A DNA stretch of 64,000 nt, from assembly GCA_023391815.1 (NCBI GenBank), contig JAEWAF010000001.1, positions 1 through 64,000 on the forward strand, in the 5' to 3' direction. Numbering within the stretch: the first letter of the stretch is position 1; every line of letters starts with the position of its first letter. The notes under the pieces were generated by a model. The model did no database searches. It was given only the letters and a program-made list of their open reading frames with translations, and was not told where the DNA came from. A program made the position numbers and the translations under genes. The stretch comes from Pseudomonadota bacterium (GTDB lineage: Bacteria > Pseudomonadota > Gammaproteobacteria > Steroidobacterales > Steroidobacteraceae). Positions 26,235 to 35,785 of the stretch are shown here, in pieces.

Positions 26235-28682
26235 ATGAGAGCGGCTTGCTTGTCAGTTGCACTGGCGCTGTGCGCCTCGGTCGTCCCGGCTGCCGCGCAG
26301 GCGGTCGCTCAGCACTATGACCTGAACATTCCACGGCAGTCGCTCGATACGGCGCTCAAAGAGTTCGCTCATCAGACCGGGCTGCAGGTCGCTCGTTTCA
26401 GCGACACCATCGATGGCAGCATCCTGGTCGGCCCGGTGGCGGGCGACATGTCGGTCGAGCAGGCGTTGCAGGCGCTGCTGACAGCGGGCGGACTGAGCTA
26501 TCGCGTCGTGAACGAGAACACGATTGCGGTCGTAACCAGTCGGCCGAACGGGGAAGTGGCGGAACAGCCGCGTCGGACCTCGATGCGACTCGATGAGACG
26601 CGCTGGCACCTGGCACAGGCCGGCGCCTCGCCGCAATCGACCACGACTTTGGGTGCGGCACCGAGCGAACGTGAGAGCGGCGATAGCGTTGCACTGGAAG
26701 AAGTCGTAGTCACCGCGCAGAAACGTGAGCAACGCCTGATCGATGTGCCGCTCACCGTGGTCGCGCTGAGTCAGGAGACGCTCGAACGCGCAGGCATCGA
26801 CACGCTGCTCGATATGTCGCACGCCGTGCCGGGGCTCGTGGTGTCCGATGCGGGCGGTGGATTCATTCGTTACTACGTGCGTGGCGTCGGCAACGTGTAC
26901 GGCTCATCTTCGAGCGCGCTCGTCGGTGTGTATCTGGATGAAGCGGATGTGACCGGCAGCTCGAGCAGTCAGCTCGACCTGCGCACCAACGATATCGAGC
27001 GAGTCGAAGTGCTCAAAGGTCCGCAAGGCACGTTGTATGGCGCCGGTTCCTCGGGCGGCACGATTCGCTTCATCACGCGCGATCCGCAGCTCGATCGCTT
27101 CACGGCCTCCGGCGACCTGGATGTGTATTCGACCGAGGGTGGCGATATGAGCCAGTCGCTCTCCGCCGTGGTGAACCTGCCGGTCGTCAATGAGGTATTC
27201 GGCCTGCGCATGGTCGGCACGCTCGCCGATCTCGGCGGCTGGGTGGATCAGCCCGCGGCCGGTCGCACCAACACGAACAATCAAGCGCTGCAGGAAGTTC
27301 GGGTCAAAGGCCTGTGGCAGCCGACCGAGGAGCTGACTGTCAAGGGGCTCGTCTATCTGCACCGGAACGATGGCGACGGTATCGCAAGCAGCACGGATGA
27401 AGACTATCGGCTCGTCGCCGCGACCGACCCGATGCGACGGCTGCCGTTCGAGACGGACTTCGATATCTACAACCTCACCGCGACGTATGAATTTCCGAAG
27501 GTGAAGGTGCTGAGCAGCTCCACGTACGTGGACAATTCGGCGCGGCTCTCGCTCAGTCAGAAGTATGCGACCGAGCCTGCTCCCGCACCGCTGTTCGAAG
27601 TCCTCTCCAGCAACAATACGATCGACACTCGCGTCTTCACGCAGGAAATCCGTTTGAGCGGCGAGGCCGACCGCGTCGACTGGACCGCCGGTGTGTTCTA
27701 CAAGGATGTGTCTTATCGCAATCAGAATCTGATCGAGCTGTCGCAGGGCGGGGAGTACTTCGGTTCCATTCCGCTTTTCGCCGAGGAACAGTCCAAGTCC
27801 GGGTCGTTGTTCGGCGATGTGAGCTACGCACTGACCGAGCGCGCCGAGATCGGAGCGGGCATTCGTTACTTCACGGATGATCTGCAATCCTTCGACGGCA
27901 CGGACCGGCGCGATGGCAGCTTTCATTCGGTTGACCCTCGACTGTATTTCTCTTACGGATTCACGCCCGACGTGCGCGTCTATGTGAGCGCGGCCGAGGG
28001 TTTCCGCAGCGGCGGCTTCAATGCCGAGAACGGTGAGCTCACGACCTTCGATCCGGAGAAAGTGCGCTCGCATGAGCTCGGTGTGAAGGCAGCGCTGCTG
28101 GAACGTCGGATGTCGCTCGAGGCAGCGGTATTCTTGAGTGACTACGAAGACATCCAGATGTTTCGTCTCGATGCCGACAATATCGGCTCGGTCGACAACG
28201 GCGGCGACGCGCGAGTGAAGGGTATCGATATCTCGCTCGACTGGCAGATGACGGAACGGCTGCTGCTACAGCTGAGCGGTAACTTCACGGACACCGAGAT
28301 CGTCGCGTTGGCACCGGGCGTGGCCGCGGTCGTCAAAGGCGATCCGGTGGATTACACGACCGATTACGCCGGCACGGTCGCGGGGACGTATAACTTCGCT
28401 TGGGCGGCCGGACTGCCTGGCTTCGTGCGAGTCGATTACAACCGACTCGGGCCGTCGCACGTGACGGATCGTTCGATTCCTGCGCCGATTCTGTACAAGT
28501 CCGACGTGAACGATCTGTTGAACGCGCGCGTCGGCTTGCAGTGGAACCGCTGGAACATCGAGCTGTACGGCGCGAATCTCACCAACGAAAATCGGCTGCA
28601 AGACCCGAACGGTGGCTTCGGCTTCGGTGCGCGCCCACGTCCACGGGTTCTCGGACTGCATCTCGGCGGCAGCTTCGAATGA
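26235..28682 (+). CDS. TonB-dependent transducer/receptor with N-terminal STN domain
   Basis: An 815-residue outer-membrane active transporter. The signal peptide is MRAACLSVALALCASVVPAAAQA. An STN signalling domain follows (about 30-100: YDLNIPRQSLDTALKEFAHQTGLQV...GGLSYRVVNENTIAV), contacting the FecR neighbour. The TonB box region is EEVVVTAQKREQRLIDVP, then the plug (VRGVGNVYGSSSSALVGVYLDE...RVEVLKGPQGTLYGAGSSGGTIRFITRDP) and a 22-strand barrel. ATG 26235 has GGGGAGA upstream and starts the signal peptide. The stop overlaps the start of the giant hydrolase (ATGA), so import and hydrolysis are translationally coupled. The ligand is not predictable from the barrel. Confidence 0.95.
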   Translation: MRAACLSVALALCASVVPAAAQAVAQHYDLNIPRQSLDTALKEFAHQTGLQVARFSDTIDGSILVGPVAGDMSVEQALQALLTAGGLSYRVVNENTIAVVTSRPNGEVAEQPRRTSMRLDETRWHLAQAGASPQSTTTLGAAPSERESGDSVALEEVVVTAQKREQRLIDVPLTVVALSQETLERAGIDTLLDMSHAVPGLVVSDAGGGFIRYYVRGVGNVYGSSSSALVGVYLDEADVTGSSSSQLDLRTNDIERVEVLKGPQGTLYGAGSSGGTIRFITRDPQLDRFTASGDLDVYSTEGGDMSQSLSAVVNLPVVNEVFGLRMVGTLADLGGWVDQPAAGRTNTNNQALQEVRVKGLWQPTEELTVKGLVYLHRNDGDGIASSTDEDYRLVAATDPMRRLPFETDFDIYNLTATYEFPKVKVLSSSTYVDNSARLSLSQKYATEPAPAPLFEVLSSNNTIDTRVFTQEIRLSGEADRVDWTAGVFYKDVSYRNQNLIELSQGGEYFGSIPLFAEEQSKSGSLFGDVSYALTERAEIGAGIRYFTDDLQSFDGTDRRDGSFHSVDPRLYFSYGFTPDVRVYVSAAEGFRSGGFNAENGELTTFDPEKVRSHELGVKAALLERRMSLEAAVFLSDYEDIQMFRLDADNIGSVDNGGDARVKGIDISLDWQMTERLLLQLSGNFTDTEIVALAPGVAAVVKGDPVDYTTDYAGTVAGTYNFAWAAGLPGFVRVDYNRLGPSHVTDRSIPAPILYKSDVNDLLNARVGLQWNRWNIELYGANLTNENRLQDPNGGFGFGARPRPRVLGLHLGGSFE

Positions 28683-31600
28683 AGCGCGCGTCGCGGATCC
28701 TTGCGATCGCGACGTTGAGTCTCACCGCATGGATCACAGCCCATGCGGCGGACTCACGCGCGAGTGACCCGGTCGATGCTTTGCAATGGCTCGAAGCGCC
28801 GGCGGGCGAGCGTGCACTCGCTTGGGCGCGCGAGATGACGGCGAGTTCGCGGGCGACGCTGAGCGCGTTGCCGGGCTACTCCGAGACTCTCCAGGCTCTA
28901 CGACAGACGCTGCAATCGGCGACGCCCGTTGCCGACGTGGCGCTGCTCGGGCCTTATGCCGTTCGATTGCAGCGGGATGCGGCTCATCCCAGAGGGTTGT
29001 TACAGAAGGCCGATCGTCGCGGCGAGACGCTCGGCCCGTGGATCACCGTGCTCGATGTGGGCGAGTTCAGCGCTCGGGAGCACGCCGATTACGAGTTGCG
29101 CTGGAGTCCGGAGAATTGTTTGGCGCCCGCGTTCGATCGATGTTTGTTGTCGTTCGGTGTGGGCGGTGGCGATGCGGCGATCCTGCGTGAGTTCGATCTT
29201 GCGGCGGAGCGCTTCGTCGAGAACGGCTTCAGGCTGCCCGGTTCGTTGCATGTCGTCGCCTGGCTGGATCGCGACACGATCGTTGTCGGCCACGATCTCG
29301 GCGGTGCGCGCACGACTGCGGCTAAATGGCCGGCGGAGGCTCGTCTGTGGCGGCGAGGCACGGCACTCGCGGAGAGCACCCGAGTGTTCGAGGCTGCCGC
29401 GAGCGATGTGCTCTTTCAGTTGCATGGGCTTGGGAAGGGACGTGCGTTGTTATTGCAGGCCGTCGATTTCGCGAGCTTCAACCTGCACGTGATCGATGCG
29501 CGCGGCGCCATGCAGCGGTTGGCGTTGCCTTCCAAGCTCAAGATCTTCGGCTTTCAAGGCGCGACGGCGCGGCACGTCTTCGTGCAGCTGACGGAAGCGA
29601 CGACCCTGGGCAAGGAGGTCGTGCCTGCTGAAACCATCTTGAGTTACGACCTCGACGCATCGGATCCCTCGCGAGGGATCGAGGTGGTATACACACCGCG
29701 CGCGGGTGAAGTGATTTCCAGCCTGGGATTTGCCACCACCCAGACCCGACTGATTCTTCCGGTGCGCTCGAAGCTCCAACTGCATCTGCTCGAAGCTCGG
29801 CACGAGTCGACGCAATGGCGCGTTCGGCCGCTCCTGAGTGCGCCGGCGGGCGTCGATGTGCGCGCGAGTGGCGATCCGACGGGCGAGGGGCTTGCGCTTG
29901 CGAAGGAAGGCTTTCTCGATCCACCCTCTAACGAACTGCTGCGTGAGGATGGAACCGTCCTTGTGCTCGACCGTGCCGATCCGATCTTCGATGCAACTCG
30001 CTTCAGTGTGCAGGTTCGCGAGGCGCGGGCGCCGGACGGTGAGCGCATCGATTATTTTTTGATCGCGCCGACGAAGCGCGCTCGCGGGCCGATACCGACG
30101 CTCATCACAGGCTATGGCGGGTTCGGCGTGTCGTTGTCGCCCGCATATCCCGGCTCCGCGCAAAGTCAGATGTATGGCGGCATCACGCTGAAGCTGTGGT
30201 TCGAACGGGGTGGGGCACTGGCGATTCCTGCGGTTCGCGGCGGCGGTGAGCGCGGCTCGGCGTGGCATCGGGCCGCGATGGGCGAGCACCGCCAGCGAGC
30301 GTTCGATGATCTTTATGCGGTCGCGACCGATCTCATTCACGCTGGCCTCACGGATTCATCTCATCTTGGCGTGTTCGGCACCTCAAACGGGGGGCTGTTG
30401 GCCGGGGTCGCGGGCCTGCAGCGGCCGGACCTGTTCAGCGCGGTGGTGAGCGATGCGCCGCTCACCGACATGCTCCGTTTCGTCGAGATGGGCATGGGCG
30501 CGGCCTGGGTCGGTGAGTATGGCGATCCGCGCGAGCCGCGAGCGGCCGCCTGGCTCAAAGCGTACTCCCCCGTGCATCGGGTCGAGGCAAACAAGAGATA
30601 TCCGGCATTTCTGATCACGGTCTCGGCCTCGGACGATCGCGTCGGGCCCGGGCACGCGCGCAAGCTTGCGAAACGGTTGCGAGAGGTTGATGCCAAGGCG
30701 TTCTTCGTCGAAACCGAGGCGGGCGGACATGCGGTGAGCGATCCGCTGTTACAGCCCGAGCTGATGGCCATGCGAGTCGCGTTCCTTCTCGACCAGTTGC
30801 ATGTGGGTGTCGAGGCCGATCCGTCGCAGGTGCAGCTGCGATGGAATGTGCGCATTCCACTGCGAGATGGCGTGGAACTGTCCGCCATCGCATACGTACC
30901 CAGAGAACAACAGCAGCCGAGCCCCTGCGTCTTCACGCTCACGCCGTACGTCGCACAGACCTTTCATGATCGCGGGGTGTATTTCGCGGCCCATGGCTAT
31001 CCGTTTCTCTCCATCGATGTGCGCGGACGCGGGAACTCCGAGGGCGCATTTCAGCCGATGATCCAGGAAGCGCGCGATGGCTATGACATCGTCGAATGGC
31101 TCGCCAGGCAGCCATACTGCAACGGCAAGGTGGCGATGTGGGGCGGCTCGTACTCCGGTTACAACCAGTGGGCCACGGCCAAGGAATTTCCACCGCACCT
31201 TGCGACCATCGTGCCCGCGGCTGCGCCGTTCGCCGGCGTCGATTTTCCTTCTCGCAATAACATCTTCACGCCTTACGACGTGCAATGGCTCACGTACACG
31301 AGCGGTCGCACCGCCCAGGAGCGCGTCTTCGGCGATGGGAGTTTCTGGGCCGCTCAACATCGGCGCTGGTTTGAGTCCGGTCTGTCGTTGCGGGGCTTCG
31401 ACACTTGGATGGGCAACCCGTCGCCCATCTTCCAGGAATGGTTGAATCATCCGCATCCGGATGCGTATTGGGATCGATACAATCCGACCGCGGCCGAGTA
31501 CGCGAAGCTGCGCTTGCCGGTCCTCACGATCACGGGCAGCTACGATGCGAATCAGTACGGCGCGCTCACGCACTACCGCGAGCACCTGAAGAACACGTCG

Positions 31601-33709
31601 GCCGAGGGCCGAGCGGCCCACTATCTCGTGATCGGACCTTGGGATCATTCGGGGACTCGCACCCCGAAAGCAGAGTTCGGCGGGCTCTCGTTCGGTCCGG
31701 CGAGTTTGCTCGACCTGCCACAGCTGCATCTGGATTGGTATGCATGGACGATGGGGCAGGGACCGAAGCCGTCGTTCCTGAAAAAGAATGTCGCGTACTA
31801 TGTGATGGGCGCCGAGACCTGGCGTTACGCCGACACGCTCGATGCAGTCACCGCCGAGCGCCGCCCGTACTATCTGGCCTCGGACGGTCGAGCGTCCGAT
31901 GTATTCTCAGGCGGCGAGCTCGGTGCGGGTTCGCGGGGCGGCCCGGATCGATATGTTTACGATCCACGCGATACCGGCACGGCTGAGCTCGAGTCGGTGT
32001 CGGCGCCGGAATTCACCGATCAACGACTCGTCAACGCGCGCGGCGGAAAGCAACTCGTCTATCACACCGCGCCGTTTTCTGAAGCGACGGAGATCAGCGG
32101 GTTCTTCAAGCTGTCGGCCTGGATCGCGATCGATCAGCCCGACACCGACTTCGCCGTGAACGTTTACGAGGTCACCGCCGACGGCAGTAGCATTCTCCTA
32201 TCCTCCGATATGATGCGTGCGCGCTATCGCGAGAGCTTTCGCCGACCGACGCTGATTCACACTCGCGAGCCGCTTCGATATGACTTCGAGCGCTTCTCGT
32301 TCGTCTCTCGCCAGGTGCGGACCGGCAGTCGTTTGCGGCTGGTGATCTCGCCACTCGATTCGATCTATTGGGAGAAGAATTACAACAGCGGTGGCGAGGT
32401 CGCCGCCGAGACCCGCGCGGATGCACGGCCAGTGACGGTGACCCTGTATCACGATCGGGCGCATCCGAGTGCGCTGTATGTGCCTATCGGTCAGGCGGAG
32501 GTTACGCCGGGTGCGTTTGTGAGTTGGGCGCGATCACGCGCGATTTCCTTAGAAGGCTTTCCCAAGAGCGAGGCCGAGCGTGTCGGTGCGCTCGTCGGGT
32601 CCGCGCGAATGGTTTCGCTGGGAGAGCCTGCGCATGGCGCGCATGAGCCGCTCGAGTTTCGCAATCGATTGTTTCAGTTTCTCATCGAGCAGCATGGCTT
32701 CACTGCTATCGCACTCGAATCGGGATTCAACGAGGCGCGACGGGTCAATGAGTACGTGCTCGGCGGGGAGGGCGATCCTCGGGAGATTGCGCGTGAGGGG
32801 TTGACGTGGGGCTTCGGCACGCTCGATGAGAACGTAGAGCTCTTGCGGTGGGTTCGACAATACAACTCGGCGCCGGGTCTGCAGAGGAAAGTGAGGTTCT
32901 ATGGCATCGACCTGACGGGGGGTGATAGCGAGAACACCTTCGCCACGTCGCGCTTGGCGCTAGACACTTCGCTCGCTTATCTCCTTCGCGCTGCCCCGGA
33001 GCTATCCGTGCGAGCGCGCTCGGCGATCGAGCCCTTTCTGGATCGTTTCTCGCTCGGTGGCTACAAATCGTTGTCGAGCGATGAGCGGGCTCGATTGCAG
33101 TCGTCGATTGCGAATGTCATCGCGTTGCTCGAGTCGCAGCGGCACCGCCTGGTCTCGGCATCGTCGGAGGAGGAATACCAATGGGCACTTCGTAGTGCCA
33201 TGGTTTCAGAGCAGTTAGAGACGTTGTTCCGTCTGTCTCCTTCGAGTCTGTCCGATGGCGTCGTCGCCGAGTTCCATCGCGCGGCGGCTGCCCGCGACGC
33301 CGCCATGGCCGATAACGCACTCTGGGCGCTACGCCGAGAGGGAACGTTCGGGCGCGTGCTGCTGTTTGCTCACAATGCGCATGTCATGAACGGGCGCCTG
33401 CGCGGCGGGCTATGGAACGTTTATCCGGAGGCACCGGCGATGATGGGGCAGCATCTGCGCGCGAAGCTGGGGAAGGACTTGGTGATCGTTGGCGCCAGTT
33501 CCGGCAACGCGGGGACGGTGGACGCCTTGCTGTCCGACCTCGGGCTGAAGCATTTCATGCTGGATCTGCGCGCGGCGCCGCGGTTCGCGAGTTCGTGGCT
33601 GCAACGGCCGCAGTCGTTAAGCGCCAACTACACCACCGAAATGGAAGCAACCCCGGGACAGGCATTCGATGCCGTCGTGTACTTCGAGACACTCCACGTC
33701 GCTCGCTAG
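28679..33709 (+). CDS. Secreted triple-hydrolase fusion: prolyl oligopeptidase + CocE/NonD + erythromycin esterase
   Basis: A 1676-residue protein with one signal peptide (MKRASRILAIATLSLTAWIT, cleavage near AHA-AD), so probably periplasmic. Residues ~25-705 form a complete S9 prolyl oligopeptidase with catalytic S569 in GTSNGG, D653 in SDDRV and H684 in GGHAV. Residues ~712-1272 form a complete CocE/NonD (S15) hydrolase with S824 in GGSYSG, D956 in GSYDAN, H990 in GPWDH, and the C-terminal jelly-roll. Residues ~1275-1676 form an erythromycin-esterase domain with LGEPAHGAHE (E1316, H1319), ALESG, AHNAH (H1565, H1568) and VVYFET. All key residues are present and no second signal peptide occurs, which argues for a genuine fusion. 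ATG 28679 overlaps the receptor stop by 4 bases. A role in opening and degrading an imported macrocycle is inferred. Confidence 0.88.
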   Translation: MKRASRILAIATLSLTAWITAHAADSRASDPVDALQWLEAPAGERALAWAREMTASSRATLSALPGYSETLQALRQTLQSATPVADVALLGPYAVRLQRDAAHPRGLLQKADRRGETLGPWITVLDVGEFSAREHADYELRWSPENCLAPAFDRCLLSFGVGGGDAAILREFDLAAERFVENGFRLPGSLHVVAWLDRDTIVVGHDLGGARTTAAKWPAEARLWRRGTALAESTRVFEAAASDVLFQLHGLGKGRALLLQAVDFASFNLHVIDARGAMQRLALPSKLKIFGFQGATARHVFVQLTEATTLGKEVVPAETILSYDLDASDPSRGIEVVYTPRAGEVISSLGFATTQTRLILPVRSKLQLHLLEARHESTQWRVRPLLSAPAGVDVRASGDPTGEGLALAKEGFLDPPSNELLREDGTVLVLDRADPIFDATRFSVQVREARAPDGERIDYFLIAPTKRARGPIPTLITGYGGFGVSLSPAYPGSAQSQMYGGITLKLWFERGGALAIPAVRGGGERGSAWHRAAMGEHRQRAFDDLYAVATDLIHAGLTDSSHLGVFGTSNGGLLAGVAGLQRPDLFSAVVSDAPLTDMLRFVEMGMGAAWVGEYGDPREPRAAAWLKAYSPVHRVEANKRYPAFLITVSASDDRVGPGHARKLAKRLREVDAKAFFVETEAGGHAVSDPLLQPELMAMRVAFLLDQLHVGVEADPSQVQLRWNVRIPLRDGVELSAIAYVPREQQQPSPCVFTLTPYVAQTFHDRGVYFAAHGYPFLSIDVRGRGNSEGAFQPMIQEARDGYDIVEWLARQPYCNGKVAMWGGSYSGYNQWATAKEFPPHLATIVPAAAPFAGVDFPSRNNIFTPYDVQWLTYTSGRTAQERVFGDGSFWAAQHRRWFESGLSLRGFDTWMGNPSPIFQEWLNHPHPDAYWDRYNPTAAEYAKLRLPVLTITGSYDANQYGALTHYREHLKNTSAEGRAAHYLVIGPWDHSGTRTPKAEFGGLSFGPASLLDLPQLHLDWYAWTMGQGPKPSFLKKNVAYYVMGAETWRYADTLDAVTAERRPYYLASDGRASDVFSGGELGAGSRGGPDRYVYDPRDTGTAELESVSAPEFTDQRLVNARGGKQLVYHTAPFSEATEISGFFKLSAWIAIDQPDTDFAVNVYEVTADGSSILLSSDMMRARYRESFRRPTLIHTREPLRYDFERFSFVSRQVRTGSRLRLVISPLDSIYWEKNYNSGGEVAAETRADARPVTVTLYHDRAHPSALYVPIGQAEVTPGAFVSWARSRAISLEGFPKSEAERVGALVGSARMVSLGEPAHGAHEPLEFRNRLFQFLIEQHGFTAIALESGFNEARRVNEYVLGGEGDPREIAREGLTWGFGTLDENVELLRWVRQYNSAPGLQRKVRFYGIDLTGGDSENTFATSRLALDTSLAYLLRAAPELSVRARSAIEPFLDRFSLGGYKSLSSDERARLQSSIANVIALLESQRHRLVSASSEEEYQWALRSAMVSEQLETLFRLSPSSLSDGVVAEFHRAAAARDAAMADNALWALRREGTFGRVLLFAHNAHVMNGRLRGGLWNVYPEAPAMMGQHLRAKLGKDLVIVGASSGNAGTVDALLSDLGLKHFMLDLRAAPRFASSWLQRPQSLSANYTTEMEATPGQAFDAVVYFETLHVAR

Positions 33710-33828
33710 TCGGGTACGCGGGGATGAACTGTCCCGGCGTCGGAGGATATGGCGGCTTACCTTGAAGCGGCGCGCTGACGCCTGCCGCTTGAGTCGCTTG
33801 AGGGCTGCGCGACGACAAGGCCGGGTGC

Positions 33829-33918
33829 TGGCGGAAGGGGTGGGATTCGAACCCACGAGACTCGTGAGAGCCTGCCGGTTTTCAAGACCGGTGCAATCGA
33901 CCACTCTGCCACCCTTCC
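33829..33918 (-). tRNA. tRNA-Ser(UGA)
   Basis: On the minus strand a 90-nt class II tRNA begins GGAAGGG, pairs with CCCTTCC, and ends with discriminator G and an encoded CCA. The anticodon stem CCGGT/ACCGG encloses CTTGAAA (anticodon TGA). A long variable arm (GCAGGCTCTCACGAGTCTCG region) and the GGTTCGAATCC T-loop confirm serine identity. Confidence 0.97.
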
Positions 33919-33993
33919 ACGCATGAGGCGGCCCCGGGCGGGTCGGCCCGGGGCGCGCATCCTAGCATGGATCGAGGGTGGGACGCCCGAGGG

Positions 33994-35631
33994 TCAGTCC
34001 CAGCGGTCGTGGTCGCCCTTGGCGAGGCGAGGCTCGAGCTGTTTGCCGAACACCTTCGTGCCGTTGAGGTCCTTGAGTGCAACGCTGAGCACCTTGCTGT
34101 GCTCGTCGATGTCGATCTGGCCGAAGAACTGGAAGCCGCCGCTGGGCGGCGTGTTCGCGACCGGCGGGGTCTTCTGGAAGATCACTTGCGGGCCGAAGGT
34201 CTTGTCCATGGCGTTCGGGCCGAAGGTGCCGGCGTTCAGCGGGCCGGCGACGAATTCCCAGAACGGTGCGAAGTCCTGAAACACCGCCTTGTTCGGGTCG
34301 TAGTAGTGAGCCGCGCAGTAATGGATGTCCGCGGTGATCCAGACGATGTTGCGAATATCCTCACGCTTGATGAAGCGCAGCAGTTCGGCAATCTCCAACT
34401 CACGGCCCGAGGCGGGGCCGTCGTTGCCGTTCGCCGGTCCTTCCCACTTCGCGCGCCCCTGCGCATCATTGCCGTCCGGAATCTGAACACCGAGCGGCAT
34501 ATCGGCCGCGATGACCTTCCACGTCGTGCGCGACTGCTTCAACTTCTGCTTGAGCCACTCGATTTGCGGCTTACCGAGGAATGTCGTCTCCGCGCTCGGT
34601 TGATTCTGCAGATTGTGCGAGTTCGGGCCGCGATAGCTGCGCATGTCGAGCACGAACACGTCGAGGTCCCGACCGTACGGAATGTGACGATAGATGCGTT
34701 CTTCCTCGGCCTGGTTGTGCCAGCGCATCGGCGAATGTTCGAGGAACGCGCGCGTCGCGCGAGCGGTGAGCGTTTGAATACGCTGCTCGGTGTAGCGCGC
34801 GTCGAGCACTTTGCTGTCCGACCAGTTGTTGGTGACTTCGTGATCGTCCCACTGCCAGATCTGCGGCACTTCGGCGGAGAAGCGCTGAATGTTCGCGTCG
34901 TAACGGTTGTAGAGATGATTGCGGCGATACTCGTGCAGGGTCTCGGCGACCTTGAGCTTCTCGGGCACCTCATCGAGGAACGCGTTGGTCCAGATCAGAT
35001 TGCCGGCGCTGTCGGTGACTCGCTCCACCATCGGGCCGTCGGCGTAGATGGTATCGCCGGAGTGGATGAAGAAATCCGGCCGCACCTGGCGCATGGCTTC
35101 GTAGATTTTCATGCCGCCGAAGCCGAGATCGATGCCCCAGCCCTGACCGGCCGTGTCGCCCGACCACACGAAACGAATGTCACGGCGCCGGGACGGCGGG
35201 GTGCGGAACTGGCCTACCAGCGGCTCGCTCGAGGCGCGGCCGGAATCTAGGTCCTGATAACTCACGCGCACGAACACTTCCGAATCCGCAGGCAGCTGTG
35301 TCAAATCGATGCGCGAGGTGAAGTCGGTCACCTCGAGCGCGTGCGGGCCGCGAATTTTCTTCGAGCGCTTGAACGTCTCATCCAGCGACCACTCCACGAT
35401 CATACGAGCGGCGCGATCGGCCCGGCTCCAGATGATCGCGCGGTCCTCGATCACATCGCCGATCTGCAATCCCCAGTTCGCCATGGGGCGCGCCGCGTCG
35501 GAGGCGATCACGGCCGGCGCCTGCTTTGAGTACAAGATGCCGCCGATGCCCGTGAGCGTGACGCCGCCAAGCGCGGCCTGTTGCAAAAAGGATCGGCGAG
35601 ACAAACGGGGATCGTCGGTGCGGTCGGTCAT
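33994..35631 (-). CDS. PhoD-like alkaline phosphatase/phosphodiesterase (Tat-exported)
   Basis: A 545-residue exported metallophosphoesterase of the PhoD family. The N-terminus carries a twin-arginine signal, SRRSFLQQAALGGVTLTG. A PhoD N-terminal domain with GDVIEDRAIIWSRAD precedes the catalytic domain. Metal-binding blocks VWSGDTAGQG, PDFFIHSGDTIYADGP, WDDHEVTNNW and ITADIHYCAAHYYDP are all present, giving the expected Asp/His/Cys ligands. PhoD hydrolyses phosphate mono- and diesters in the periplasm. ATG 35631 is preceded by AGGA and starts the Tat signal; the 11-codon in-frame extension is disregarded. The neighbouring tRNA-Ser is on the same strand downstream. Confidence 0.93.
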   Translation of the reverse strand: MTDRTDDPRLSRRSFLQQAALGGVTLTGIGGILYSKQAPAVIASDAARPMANWGLQIGDVIEDRAIIWSRADRAARMIVEWSLDETFKRSKKIRGPHALEVTDFTSRIDLTQLPADSEVFVRVSYQDLDSGRASSEPLVGQFRTPPSRRRDIRFVWSGDTAGQGWGIDLGFGGMKIYEAMRQVRPDFFIHSGDTIYADGPMVERVTDSAGNLIWTNAFLDEVPEKLKVAETLHEYRRNHLYNRYDANIQRFSAEVPQIWQWDDHEVTNNWSDSKVLDARYTEQRIQTLTARATRAFLEHSPMRWHNQAEEERIYRHIPYGRDLDVFVLDMRSYRGPNSHNLQNQPSAETTFLGKPQIEWLKQKLKQSRTTWKVIAADMPLGVQIPDGNDAQGRAKWEGPANGNDGPASGRELEIAELLRFIKREDIRNIVWITADIHYCAAHYYDPNKAVFQDFAPFWEFVAGPLNAGTFGPNAMDKTFGPQVIFQKTPPVANTPPSGGFQFFGQIDIDEHSKVLSVALKDLNGTKVFGKQLEPRLAKGDHDRWD

Positions 35632-35785
35632 ACCTGGCTTCCTATGACGGGGCGGGGGAGGCACTTGTCATAAGCCTAGGCAGCCAACATGTCGGTCCCG
35701 TTACGTGCAGATTGCAGCACGCAGCTCGTGCACATCCGTGTGCCCGCTGCGTTTTTAACGCGGCATCTTTACAAGGGAGCGTCGA

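Noticed and set aside
26904..28073. 389-codon minus-strand frame inside the TonB receptor gene
   Set aside because: Antisense to clear plug and barrel motifs; no ribosome binding site or domain.
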